The notes beneath the pieces are model-generated. The model did not search any database. It was not told where the DNA came from and saw only the letters and a list, made by a program, of their open reading frames with translations. From an uncultured Prevotella sp. (GTDB lineage: Bacteria > Bacteroidota > Bacteroidia > Bacteroidales > Bacteroidaceae): a stretch of DNA of 64,000 nt. The stretch lies in the NCBI GenBank assembly GCA_934204655.1, contig CAKPZJ010000003.1, positions 1 to 64,000 on the forward strand, given 5' to 3'. A program made the position numbers and the translations under genes. Each line of letters opens with the position of its first letter. The first letter of the stretch is position 1. This document shows positions 8,764 through 17,109 of this stretch, in pieces.

Positions 8764-9435
8764 ATGGACATCAGTACTGAATATATCAAGAACCGGTTTG
8801 ACGAGTTCAACCGCCTGTGCTTTGAAGGTAGTCTACCTCAGCCCACCTTCCGCCTGTCGAACGTGAAAACATACTTAGGGCAGATGCGCCGGCAGTTGCA
8901 GCCGGCCCCGTGGGGGCGCCGGCACATCCGGTATGTGCTCACTATCAACACCCGGTACCAGTTGGCACCGCGGGAGATAGAGGATGTGATACTGCACGAG
9001 ATGATACATTATTATATTATGGTCAACGGCATACGCGACACCAGTGCCCACGGTGCCCACTTCCGCCATATCATGGATCGCATTAACCGCCAGCATGGCC
9101 GGGCCATCAGCGTAAGCAGCCGCGCAGCCCACCTCACCGACGACAGCCCACAGCGCCGCCGTTGGCAGGTGCTCTGCCTCATCCAGTTCAGCTCGGGCTC
9201 ATGGGGTGTCATCTGCCCTGCCCTCACCCGCCTCGGCGATATATGGCGGCAGCTGCAGCGCACACCGGGCATCAGCAGTTGTCAGTGGTATCAGTCTAAC
9301 GACCCTTTCTTCGGCCGATACCCACGGTCGCGCTCGCTGCGGGTGTACCGCATAACCGAGGCCGAGGCGCACGCGCACCTGTCCGGCGCACACACCATGC
9401 AAAAGGTGGGAAACCAGCTACGTGTCGTAGACTGA
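8764..9435 (+). CDS. SprT-like zinc metalloprotease-fold protein
   Basis: From ATG 8764 (MDISTEYIKNRFDEFNRLCF) this is 223 residues. The N-terminal half has the SprT pattern: FNRLCFEGSLPQPTF, then VILHEMIHYYIM with HExxH (about residues 79-83), then HGAHFRHIMDRIN, a possible third metal ligand. The C-terminal 80 residues look beta-rich, like the SprT zinc-ribbon region but without a Cys-x2-Cys pair. SPRTN-type proteases act on DNA-protein crosslinks; a DNA role here is inference, although dinB is the divergent neighbour. Confidence 0.85.
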   Translation: MDISTEYIKNRFDEFNRLCFEGSLPQPTFRLSNVKTYLGQMRRQLQPAPWGRRHIRYVLTINTRYQLAPREIEDVILHEMIHYYIMVNGIRDTSAHGAHFRHIMDRINRQHGRAISVSSRAAHLTDDSPQRRRWQVLCLIQFSSGSWGVICPALTRLGDIWRQLQRTPGISSCQWYQSNDPFFGRYPRSRSLRVYRITEAEAHAHLSGAHTMQKVGNQLRVVD

Positions 9436-9444
9436 TTTCCCACC
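9405..9444 (-). terminator. Intrinsic terminator overlapping the SprT-like 3' end
   Basis: GGTGGGAAA (9405-9413) pairs with TTTCCCACC (9436-9444), with a second small stem inside. On the minus strand it is followed by TTTT, so it terminates the DUF3298 gene coming from the right; it lies within the last codons of the convergent gene. Confidence 0.65.
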
Positions 9445-9478
9445 CTGTTGCCCGTCACCGGACACATCTTTCAACCGC

Positions 9479-10312
9479 TTACTGAGCGTCGCCCACCAAC
9501 CGCAGGGCCTCGGGGGTCATGTAGGGCTTCACCTTGCCGTAAGGCAGGGTAAAGGTAATCATGCCCATGGCGTAAGGGCCTATCTCGTACTGCTGATAGA
9601 TGAAGCAGAGGCCCGTTGGGGTAAGGTAGGGGGTACACTTAGGCAGGGGGATGATGCCATTGTCTATGAAGAGCAGACCGAGCACCTCCTTGGCAGTTAC
9701 CTTCTGGCCCTGCACGCTGATGTAGTCGGCCACACCCTGGGCCAGCAGCGGCTGCATCTTCATCACCTGCGCCGTATCTACCGTAGCTGTCAGCACGCGG
9801 CCCGACGGCTTCAGGATATTGTACGTAAATGACATTGCAGAGCCATGCGCGCCACCCAGGAAGGAGTAACTCTCGGTGCTATAGGTTACATAGCGGGGAG
9901 TATCGGCCACCTTGCGTACCGATGCCGTGTACGAATACGGAGCCATGGTATATGTATGGTCCATGGCCCGCAGCGAGTCTGCCCCCTGCTGCCCGTAGTA
10001 ACGCACCATAGCCTGGCCATCGGTCAGGTCACCGCTATAGGCCGGGCCTGGCGTGCCGCTAAACGCAGTGGCTAACGACATACTGTCTAACATGGCGTTG
10101 ATAAAGGTACGCACGCCTATGGCCATCGAATCGGTGCCCGTGGGCACATCGGCGCTAACTACGCAACTGAGCAGGCTGTCGGCCTGCTGAAACTTGACAC
10201 TGTCTGTAAGCAGCGAGTCAGAAGAGCCACCCCCTGACACCATCTTACATCCTGTCATGCCCATCATGGCTCCTATAGCCACGACGGCTCCTAATAAAAT
10301 TTTTCTCATCAT
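9479..10312 (-). CDS. DUF3298 (RsiV-like) lipoprotein
   Basis: The open frame reaches 10516, but only from the Met at 10312 (or 10336) does a lipoprotein signal appear: MMRKILLGAVVAIGAMMGMTGCK. With that start it is 277 residues. The C-terminal half has the DUF3298 pattern: SYSFLGGAHGSAMSFTYN, then LLFIDNGIIPLP and a final strand with PYGKVKPYMTPEAL. The fold is shared with the extracellular part of the anti-sigma factor RsiV; here there is no cytoplasmic sigma-binding part. Function unknown, probably periplasmic. A repeat with promoter motifs lies upstream at 10397-10470. Confidence 0.82.
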   Translation of the reverse strand: MMRKILLGAVVAIGAMMGMTGCKMVSGGGSSDSLLTDSVKFQQADSLLSCVVSADVPTGTDSMAIGVRTFINAMLDSMSLATAFSGTPGPAYSGDLTDGQAMVRYYGQQGADSLRAMDHTYTMAPYSYTASVRKVADTPRYVTYSTESYSFLGGAHGSAMSFTYNILKPSGRVLTATVDTAQVMKMQPLLAQGVADYISVQGQKVTAKEVLGLLFIDNGIIPLPKCTPYLTPTGLCFIYQQYEIGPYAMGMITFTLPYGKVKPYMTPEALRLVGDAQ

Positions 10313-10396
10313 CCGTATTTTCTGGTTTTTATTCATTTCGGTTGCCCGTAGGCTCCCCCGCTTCTCGTGTAGAAGTAGCGGCAAACCTTTCTGATG

Positions 10397-10470
10397 GCAA
10401 AGAGAGTGCAAGCCGAGCGCCATAGCGTTTACGCTAATGGTCGAGGCGATGCCTCTCTTCTGCAAAGATA
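10397..10470 (-). repeat. Diverged copy of the 64-bp promoter-like repeat
   Basis: GCAAAG recurs at 10397 and 10462 (65 bases apart). The sequence between follows the 64-bp unit at 29593-29753: AGTGC, CGAGCGCCA, GCTAATGG, CGATGCCT and TTCTGCAAA are shared in the same order. On the minus strand CAAAGATA at 10463-10470 reads TATCTTTG, a -7 match, upstream of the DUF3298 gene. Confidence 0.7.
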
Positions 10471-10646
10471 TGGAAAAAACAAATACCCACCAAGCCATTC
10501 GCCCTTTATTTTTCACGGGCGACAGTCAGGGTCTTGCCCGCAAGTATGGCTACATATCCCTCCATGGTTCCGACAATTACAAGAAGCAGTTACGCTACAC
10601 CCAAATTGGTTATTACAGTACCAATGGCCATCATTAGAAATAATAA

Positions 10647-10718
10647 GACCGACCTTTACGTTTCTAAAGACGGCTCCCAGCTCGGTAAAGACGGCTCCGG
10701 GAAACGCAAAGGCCGGTC
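10647..10718. repeat. Palindromic element with an internal direct repeat
   Basis: GACCGACCTTTACGTTTC (10647-10664) is matched 16 of 18 by the reverse complement of 10701-10718. Between the arms TAAAGACGGCTCC occurs twice (10665-10677 and 10686-10698). Function unknown; it resembles a small mobile or REP-like element. Confidence 0.65.
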
Positions 10719-11135
10719 GCTGCGATTTCCGCGACTACTATTGGCGTGCAAGAAACCATCACCAACGCGTAGGGAGCGCTTTTTTCGTTTTTACTCTTTT
10801 ACTTTTTTACCTTTCAAGTTCCCTTTTTTGCTTCTTTCCCTTTTTATTTTTCTAACAAAGAAGGCCCCTAACTCGCGACAGAGGGTCGCCGCCCGACTGC
10901 CAGATAAAAATATACTCATAGTCAGCATCTTGCATCTTCGGCCGATAATGACCCTCGCTGCGGAAGGCATTTTTATAAAACTTTACACCTCTGTGGCCAA
11001 AGCAGGGGGTATCGCAGGGGGCAAAATGGGGGTTACGGGAGCTAAATTGGCTACAAATGAGCCACTTATAACAATTTTTAGCCCCCAAAAGCGCAAAAAA
11101 GGCAAAATATCTTTTCGTATCACACAAAAAACTAT

Positions 11136-11143
11136 TATATTTG
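11136..11143 (+). promoter_or_regulatory. -7 element for the HU gene
   Basis: TATATTTG fits TAnnTTTG and is 56 bases upstream of the HU start. Confidence 0.6.
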
Positions 11144-11199
11144 CACTCTCAAAGACGATAACAGAGTAAAATAACAATACAATTAACAAAATAAAGACA

Positions 11200-11478
11200 A
11201 TGACAAAGACAGAAATTGTAAATCAGATTTCAGAAAATACTGGTATTTCAAAAAAAGAAGTAGCCATTGTAGTTGAAAGCTTTATGAAGACCGTCAAGGA
11301 GAGCCTTCTCAACAAGGAGCACATATCTCTGCGTGGTTTCGGAAACTTCATTATCAAGCACCGTGCCGAGAAGACAGCTCGCAACATACAGAAGAATACT
11401 ACCGTGATTATTCCCGCTCACGACTACCCCAGCTTCAAGCCGGCTAAAGAGTTCGTCGAGGAGATGAAGAACAAGTAA
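11200..11478 (+). CDS. HU-family DNA-binding protein
   Basis: This 92-residue nucleoid protein has the HU fold: MTKTEIVNQISENTGISKKEV, helix 2 ending VKESLLNKEHISLRGFGNF (the conserved GFG turn), and a beta-arm region with KTARNIQKNT. The end FKPAKEFVEEM is the classic C-terminal helix. It binds and bends DNA non-specifically. A 29-residue basic gene follows 43 bases after its stop and then rng. Bacteroidetes often carry several HU paralogues; which one this is cannot be told. Confidence 0.95.
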   Translation: MTKTEIVNQISENTGISKKEVAIVVESFMKTVKESLLNKEHISLRGFGNFIIKHRAEKTARNIQKNTTVIIPAHDYPSFKPAKEFVEEMKNK

Positions 11479-11521
11479 GACGATAGAAGAAACAATCATA
11501 AACCATTTAAACTAAATTATT

Positions 11522-11611
11522 ATGCCAAACGGTAAGAAGAAAAAGGGCCACAAGATGGCTACGCACAAGCGCAAAAAGAGATTAAGAAAGAACAGACATA
11601 AGAGCAAGTAA
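11522..11611 (+). CDS. 29-residue highly basic protein, bS22/mS38 (AURKAIP1/COX24-like) candidate
   Basis: An ATG at 11522 opens a 29-codon frame ending in TAA. It encodes MPNGKKKKGHKMATHKRKKR followed by LRKNRHKSK: 17 of 29 residues are Lys, Arg or His. The pattern HKxxTHKRKKRLRKNRHK resembles the C-terminal signature of mitochondrial mS38 (AURKAIP1/COX24) and the small actinobacterial ribosomal protein bS22. It lies between HU and rng, followed by an intrinsic terminator. I call it a small ribosome-associated protein by resemblance; no structure or family search was possible here. Confidence 0.75.
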   Translation: MPNGKKKKGHKMATHKRKKRLRKNRHKSK

Positions 11612-11646
11612 TCTAACTACTGCTCTGTAGCCTATTCAAAGCTAAT

Positions 11647-11680
11647 GGGGCGTGTCGGGCGACATGCCCCTGTTTTTTTT
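11647..11680 (+). terminator. Intrinsic terminator after the HU/microprotein unit
   Basis: GGGGCGTGTCG pairs with CGACATGCCCC (one G-T pair) over a short loop and is followed by TGTTTTTTTT. It lies 20 bases before rng, so rng either has its own promoter or is reached by read-through. Confidence 0.9.
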
Positions 11681-11700
11681 AAGTAATAAGTGAAGAAATT

Positions 11701-13275
11701 ATGACAAGCGAAGTAATCATCGATGTCCATCAGAAAGAAATATCGATAGCTCTGCTGGAAGACAAGAACCTGGTAGAGTATCAGAACGAGCCTCGCTCGG
11801 CCTCTTTCAGCGTGGGCAATGTCTACATAGCCAAGGTTAAGAAATTAATGCCAGGCTTGAACGCCAGCTTTGTGGACGTGGGATATGAGCGCGATGCCTT
11901 TCTTCATTATCTTGACTTAGGTAGCCAGTTCAAGTCATACGAGAAGTACCTCAAGCAGGTACAGAGCGACAGAAAGAAGCTCTACCCGTTCGCCAAAGCC
12001 TCTCGGCTGCCCGACCTGCCCAAGGATGGAAGCGTGCAGAACACGCTGAAAGTGGGCGACGAGGTTCTGGTGCAAATTGTAAAGGAACCCATCTCGACAA
12101 AGGGGCCTCGCCTAACGGGCGAGATATCCTTTGCGGGTCGTTTTCTGGTTCTGATGCCTTTCGGAGACAAGGTTTCGGTCTCTTCCAAGATTAAGTCGGG
12201 CGAAGAGAGGGCTCGGCTCAAGCAGCTTATACACAGTATCAAGCCCAAGAACTGCGGCGTAATCGTACGAACCGTGGCCGAGGGCAAGCGAGTGGCCGAG
12301 CTGGATGCCGAGCTTAAAGTTCTGACCAAGCGGTGGGAAGATGCCATCACCAAGGTACAGAAGACGCAGAAGCGGCCCCAGTTGGTGTTCGAGGAGACCA
12401 GCAGGGCGGTTGCCCTGTTACGCGACCTGTTCAACCCGAGCTACGAGAATATCTACGTGAATGACGAGGAGGTATTCAAGGAAGTAAAAGACTACGTATC
12501 GCTTATCGCCCCGGAAAAAGCGAATATCGTGAAACTCTATACGGGTAAAGTTCCTATCTTCGACAACTTCAATGTTACCAAGCAGATAAAGTCGAGCTTC
12601 GGCAAGACGGTCAACTACCGTCACGGAGCTTACATGATTATCGAGCACACAGAGGCCATGCACGTGGTTGACGTGAACAGCGGCAACAGGTCGAAGTCTG
12701 AAAACGGGCAGGAACAGAATGCGCTGGAAACGAACCTGGGCGCAGCCGACGAGTTGGCTCGCCAGCTGAGGTTAAGGGATATGGGCGGCATCATTGTGGT
12801 CGACTTTATCGACATGAACCTCGCAGAGGACAGGCAGATGCTCTATGAGCGCATGTGCAAGAACATGCAGAAAGACAGAGCCCGCCACAACATCCTGCCG
12901 TTAAGCAAATTCGGCCTAATGCAGATTACCAGACAGCGGGTGCGCCCTGCCATGGACGTAAACGTTGAGGAGACGTGCCCCACATGTAACGGCACGGGCA
13001 AAATCAAGTCGAGTATTCTGTTTACCGACATGCTTGAGGGTAAGATTGACCGTCTGGTCAACAAGATTGGTATCAAGAAATTTTACCTGCACGTACACCC
13101 GTACGTTGCAGCATACATCAACGAGGGCTTAATATCGCTCAAACGGAGATGGCAGCTGAAGTACGGCATGGGGGTACATGTAGTGGCTTCCCAGAAGTTG
13201 GCTTTTTTGCAGTACGAGTTCTATGATGCAAAAAAGCAGTTTATAGATATGAAGGAAGAAATCGAGAACAAGTAA
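11701..13275 (+). CDS. rng: Ribonuclease E/G family protein
   Basis: This 524-residue endoribonuclease is of RNase G type, without the long RNase E C-terminal scaffold. The N-terminal S1 domain runs about 35-130 (VGNVYIAKVKKLMPGLNASFVDVG). The catalytic region includes GAYMIIEHTEAMHVVDVNSG with the first metal Asp and GGIIVVDFIDM with the second. The zinc-link CPTCNGTGK sits near residue 425. It processes 16S rRNA and decays mRNA. Its position after HU and the bS22-like microprotein suggests a ribosome-maturation unit. Confidence 0.95.
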   Translation: MTSEVIIDVHQKEISIALLEDKNLVEYQNEPRSASFSVGNVYIAKVKKLMPGLNASFVDVGYERDAFLHYLDLGSQFKSYEKYLKQVQSDRKKLYPFAKASRLPDLPKDGSVQNTLKVGDEVLVQIVKEPISTKGPRLTGEISFAGRFLVLMPFGDKVSVSSKIKSGEERARLKQLIHSIKPKNCGVIVRTVAEGKRVAELDAELKVLTKRWEDAITKVQKTQKRPQLVFEETSRAVALLRDLFNPSYENIYVNDEEVFKEVKDYVSLIAPEKANIVKLYTGKVPIFDNFNVTKQIKSSFGKTVNYRHGAYMIIEHTEAMHVVDVNSGNRSKSENGQEQNALETNLGAADELARQLRLRDMGGIIVVDFIDMNLAEDRQMLYERMCKNMQKDRARHNILPLSKFGLMQITRQRVRPAMDVNVEETCPTCNGTGKIKSSILFTDMLEGKIDRLVNKIGIKKFYLHVHPYVAAYINEGLISLKRRWQLKYGMGVHVVASQKLAFLQYEFYDAKKQFIDMKEEIENK

Positions 13276-13280
13276 ACCGA

Positions 13281-13312
13281 AGAGCCCCGACCAGAACGGC
13301 CGGGGCTCTTTG
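13281..13312 (+). terminator. Intrinsic terminator of rng
   Basis: AGAGCCCCG (13281-13289) pairs with CGGGGCTCT (13301-13309), followed by TTTGGTTATT. Confidence 0.85.
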
Positions 13313-13328
13313 GTTATTCTCGTCATGG

Positions 13329-13364
13329 CTATTATAGCAGGGCTTTAACGCTCTGCTATAATAG
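13329..13364. terminator. Hairpin at the 3' end of the GH106 gene
   Basis: CTATTATAGCAG (13329-13340) and CTGCTATAATAG (13353-13364) form a perfect 12-bp stem spanning the GH106 stop codon. The minus-strand flank is not T-rich, so termination may be weak or the hairpin may protect the 3' end. Confidence 0.5.
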
Positions 13365-16300
13365 TTACAGGCCCTACGAGTCCAGACTTGAGCAGGGGTT
13401 CGTCAGCCTTGAAGTATGTTATCGGGTAATAGGCCACGCGCTTCATGCCGGGCTGCTCGTCGCCCACCAGGCGGTTGTGCCAGGGATTGGGCACAGCTAT
13501 CTCGATAGTATTGACACCTGCCTGCACGGCATCGGTAATGTCTATGCGATAGGGAGCATGCCAGGTTACGCCCAGGGTCTTCCCGTTAACCTTAACCTCG
13601 GCCAGGTCGTGTACCTCGCCTAACGACAGCCAGATGCGGGCGGGCTTGTTTTTCTTCTTGAGCTGCTTGGCTGGTATGGTGAACTGGTTGGTATAGGTGG
13701 CCACGCCCGAGAAGTAGCGTATGCCGGCATCAGCCGACTCGGTGAGCGAGGCCAGCTGGCTGAGGGTGGTCTGTGCGGGTGCGCCACGGCCCGGCTGGAA
13801 CTTCACTGTCCACGGGGCCGTCGGTACGGCCATTTGCTGTTCGGTAGGTACGGGCAGCGTTACCTTGGCAGCCTGCGCGTCATCGACCATTACCACAAAT
13901 ACGGCATCATAGGCCGGCATATTGAGGGGTACCAGCGTGCGTCCGTCGGCTATCTCATAACTTACGTCCTCGCGCACACCTGTATCGGCATGCCACAGCT
14001 GCGGTTTCTTACCTGTAACATTAAAGGAAGCGGTAAACTGGCGGTTGCCATCAGCCTGATTGGCAATCCAGTAGATGTCACCATCATTCAGGCGGCGATG
14101 TACGCACTTCAGATTGGCCTTGGCATCGCTGAAAGTAACATCGGGAGCCACGCCCATGTTGGCCAGAACCTTATCTATAGCTACACCCGTGATGACGTTT
14201 TTACGGCCTGCCGACCAGATGTCGGCCACCAGACGATTGAACTCATCGGGAGAACCCTCCATGCCTACCAGGGTCTGCGGCTTCTCGCCAGCGATGGTCA
14301 CCCCGGCATCGGCCAGCACCTTGATACGGCGCAACATCTTCATGGACATCATGCTTGCATTGTCTAACCACAGTAAACGGTAGCTCATGCCCGTCTTAGT
14401 AACCAACCGGCCGTCTGACGGCTGCAGTTCGTTCAACACAACAGATGGACTGACAAAGTCGTAATTGTAAGTATTGGGAATATTGGGCATGCGGGTCTGG
14501 TAGCGGGCTGTGATGTTAGTGTCCTCACCATAATAATAAGCCACATCAGCCACAAAGTGGCCCTGGCGGAGCAGATAGCAACTGCGCGAGAGGTAATCGG
14601 TCCAGGCACCAGCCTGATTGGCCCAGGTCTCATGGCGATCAAACCACTGGCCCCAAAGGCCAAGACCGAGACCAGGCACTTTGTCATCGACGGGCTGGTG
14701 GGGCGAGGTGTGGATGACAAAGAGGTTAAGGCCGCTGGCCATCGCAGCATCGGCGGTGGGCTTCAGGATAGTGGGGCTGTACACAAAGGCACCGTCGCGG
14801 AAGCCATCAGAGGTAAAGGACTCAGCGGCAGCCACATTCTGACCATAGATATGGGCCACAGAGGCCGACTCGCGTATATCGCTCTCGTGCTGTGGAACAG
14901 TAACGAGGTGCTGCTTATAGCGCATCCATATCGCGGACATCGGAATGTCGGCATAGCGCTTGCAGTCCATGCCGTCTGTCAGGTTGGCCCGCCATGCCTC
15001 GTGACTCTCCGTGTACCGTTTCAGTCCGTAAGGCCGAAGGATATCGTTGAGCTGGTCATAATGGTACTCACTCATCATGTCGCCAATGGTGGTGCGCCAG
15101 TCAAAGAGGAAGCGCTCGGTCTCATCAACACTATTGACGATGATGCCAGAGAGCGCGGGGAGCCAGGGAAGCAGGTCGTAGCCACGGCGAGACTTAAACT
15201 CCTCAGCCATACGACCCGTCCAGGTCTGACAGCCAGCCTCGTAGCTATCATTGAGCAGATGGGTGATGCCACGCTCGCCCAGCAAGCCCTGGCTGGCATC
15301 GATATAGGTCTGCAGATAATTCTTGTAGTAATCGCGGATGGCCACGGGGTCCAGTTTGTCTACCTCCAGACCAGTAGCCTCGGGCGAGGCGGGATGGTTG
15401 GTCTTGCCCGTAAGGCCATAGCCGAAGCGCATGATACGCCAGCGGCCCTTGGGAGCTTTCCAGGTGAGTACGCCGTCCTTGACCATCGAGGTAACGTCGA
15501 TGATGTCGCTCGTGCGAACTACATCGGTGGTAGCCGGGGTCTTGACCGAGGCGGCATAGCGGTACATCGAGTAGCCCGCCTTATCGGGTACTAAGTTAAC
15601 GCGGTACACGGGCGACAGTTTGAGCGACGACAGCCTGAAGCCACTGGCTGGGTTGCCTTTCTCGGTGCTCTGCAGCTCTACCTTGAAGTACCGCGCGGTG
15701 GTAGCGGGTATGTCGGCCACTTTCTCCAGACCTCCCTGATAGCCCAAGTCGACCACCTTAGTAAAGGTCGTACCATCGGTACTGCTGTAGATGGTTGCCG
15801 AATAGTTTTCTTCCTTAGGCTCTATCTTCAGAGCCGACCACTCCACCGAGCGGATGGTTCGGGGCGTACGGAAGTCGAACATGACCCATGCCTTGCCGGC
15901 TGCGTCGGCCTTGATGGTGGCATAGTCTGATATGCTGTCGTTGTCCAGCTGCTCCACGGTAACCTTGCCACCGCTGGTGGTAAGCACGGGATTCATCTCG
16001 ACCATCGTCAGGTCATTGTTGGGTACCCGCATGGCCAGAACGGCTATGTCGCGATAGAAGCGCTTCTTCATAAATACCGTCGCAACCGAACTGTTGACAT
16101 AGGAGTAATCCTTGTAGGGACCCGTAATGTCGAACCCGCTGGGCAGGGTTATCCGGAGCGTACGGCCGGTACCCTTTACAATCTGCTGGCGCCACACCAG
16201 CTTTTTCATGCCGTCCTCGTCCTTCACCCAGGGGCCTCCGGTCTCGCTCCAGCCTGGCGCGCTGGCGATGGTGGCCTCTAAGCCTAAGCTGTCGGCCAGC

Positions 16301-16614
16301 GCGATGGCATAGTGGAAGGCATCCTTCCACTCGGGAGTCATGTACGGCAGTCGCTTCTGTACTATCTGAGGGGTTGAAAGCCCCGCATCGAAGACGTGGA
16401 AACCAGCGATGCCCGAGCGCTTCATCCAGGTAAGGTCCTTGCGGATACCGTCCTTGGTGATGTTGCCATTCATCCAGTGCCACCACACACGGGGGCGTGC
16501 CGACTGGTCAGGATTAAGAAAACTCTGATAAAGTGTCTGTGACTGCTGGGCCGCTGCAGGCGTTACCGCGAGGGCCGATAGTAGCAGGATTGGTAAGGAT
16601 TTAAGTTTGTGCAT
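13345..16614 (-). CDS. Alpha-L-rhamnosidase, glycoside hydrolase family 106
   Basis: This 1089-residue secreted enzyme starts with a signal peptide (LPILLLSALAVTPAAAQQ). The mature N-terminus RPRVWWHWMNGNITKDGIRK followed by DLTWMKRSGIAGFHVFD is the diagnostic GH106 start. A large catalytic region with inserted beta-sandwich follows. The C-terminus has a sugar-binding beta domain (WLSLGEVHDLAEVKVNGKTL, NPWHNRLVGDEQPG). GH106 enzymes release L-rhamnose from pectin side chains (rhamnogalacturonan) and similar glycans. There is no SusC/SusD pair nearby. It is 23 bases downstream of the AlaX-like gene and ends the fabD operon. Confidence 0.9.
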   Translation of the reverse strand: MHKLKSLPILLLSALAVTPAAAQQSQTLYQSFLNPDQSARPRVWWHWMNGNITKDGIRKDLTWMKRSGIAGFHVFDAGLSTPQIVQKRLPYMTPEWKDAFHYAIALADSLGLEATIASAPGWSETGGPWVKDEDGMKKLVWRQQIVKGTGRTLRITLPSGFDITGPYKDYSYVNSSVATVFMKKRFYRDIAVLAMRVPNNDLTMVEMNPVLTTSGGKVTVEQLDNDSISDYATIKADAAGKAWVMFDFRTPRTIRSVEWSALKIEPKEENYSATIYSSTDGTTFTKVVDLGYQGGLEKVADIPATTARYFKVELQSTEKGNPASGFRLSSLKLSPVYRVNLVPDKAGYSMYRYAASVKTPATTDVVRTSDIIDVTSMVKDGVLTWKAPKGRWRIMRFGYGLTGKTNHPASPEATGLEVDKLDPVAIRDYYKNYLQTYIDASQGLLGERGITHLLNDSYEAGCQTWTGRMAEEFKSRRGYDLLPWLPALSGIIVNSVDETERFLFDWRTTIGDMMSEYHYDQLNDILRPYGLKRYTESHEAWRANLTDGMDCKRYADIPMSAIWMRYKQHLVTVPQHESDIRESASVAHIYGQNVAAAESFTSDGFRDGAFVYSPTILKPTADAAMASGLNLFVIHTSPHQPVDDKVPGLGLGLWGQWFDRHETWANQAGAWTDYLSRSCYLLRQGHFVADVAYYYGEDTNITARYQTRMPNIPNTYNYDFVSPSVVLNELQPSDGRLVTKTGMSYRLLWLDNASMMSMKMLRRIKVLADAGVTIAGEKPQTLVGMEGSPDEFNRLVADIWSAGRKNVITGVAIDKVLANMGVAPDVTFSDAKANLKCVHRRLNDGDIYWIANQADGNRQFTASFNVTGKKPQLWHADTGVREDVSYEIADGRTLVPLNMPAYDAVFVVMVDDAQAAKVTLPVPTEQQMAVPTAPWTVKFQPGRGAPAQTTLSQLASLTESADAGIRYFSGVATYTNQFTIPAKQLKKKNKPARIWLSLGEVHDLAEVKVNGKTLGVTWHAPYRIDITDAVQAGVNTIEIAVPNPWHNRLVGDEQPGMKRVAYYPITYFKADEPLLKSGLVGPVTIIAER

Positions 16615-16637
16615 ATCTATTTAGATTATGGTTGTTG

Positions 16638-17105
16638 CTATGGTAATACCTTAAACCGAACACGAAAGCTGTGCTTCTCCTCATCCCAGTTGGTGCCGAG
16701 CAGTTCAAAGCGCCCAATCTGTGCTGTAGAGCGCACGTGCTTACCAATACAGGGACAGACATCATAATCGCCGATGCGCACCAGCCTGAGGGTGTCGCTG
16801 GCATCGTCGGGGAGCCGGTCGAGTTTTACTCCGTCGGGTATCTCATCGCGTTTCACGTACTCATAGGTCACGGGCAGGTCGGCCGCTATCAGTCTGTTCA
16901 TCTCTTCCTGTATGAAACTCTCGTCCTTTCGCGACGGTTTCTGAGGCAGAATGTAGCTTATCTTGCTCTTCTTACGCTCTATGTGGGCGTTGCTACTACG
17001 TTCGCACCCGAACCGACGCACCATGAGCTGGTTAAGCAGATGCTCGGCTGTATGGGCAGGGGGAAACTCCTCCTTATTGTGTTCGTTCAGGATAATATCG
17101 TCCAT
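16638..17105 (-). CDS. AlaX-like tRNA editing-domain protein
   Basis: This 155-residue stand-alone protein carries the second additional domain of alanyl/threonyl-tRNA synthetases. HTAEHLLNQLM (about residues 18-28) supplies the HxxxH metal site and CPCIGKHVRSTAQIG (about 117-131) the CxxxH site. Family members hydrolyse mischarged tRNA such as Ser-tRNA(Ala). The usual CGGTH is CIGKH here, so specificity may differ. The start ATG is at 17105, 4 bases after the amylase stop. Cytoplasmic; substrate not shown by sequence alone. Confidence 0.8.
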   Translation of the reverse strand: MDDIILNEHNKEEFPPAHTAEHLLNQLMVRRFGCERSSNAHIERKKSKISYILPQKPSRKDESFIQEEMNRLIAADLPVTYEYVKRDEIPDGVKLDRLPDDASDTLRLVRIGDYDVCPCIGKHVRSTAQIGRFELLGTNWDEEKHSFRVRFKVLP

Positions 17106-17109
17106 GGTC

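Larger units (their letters stand above)
10337..11199. other. Gene-free region of about 860 bases
   Basis: No credible gene is seen on either strand; the open frames here have no start context or recognisable protein. The region holds a diverged copy of the 64-bp repeat (10397-10470), a palindromic element (10647-10718), a T/C-rich tract (10768-10850) like one at 19832-19868, and the HU promoter (11136-11143). Confidence 0.6.

Noticed and set aside
7532-8866. A 444-residue plus-strand open frame
   Set aside because: It is antisense to dinB and runs across the dinB start and the SprT-like promoter; no recognisable protein.
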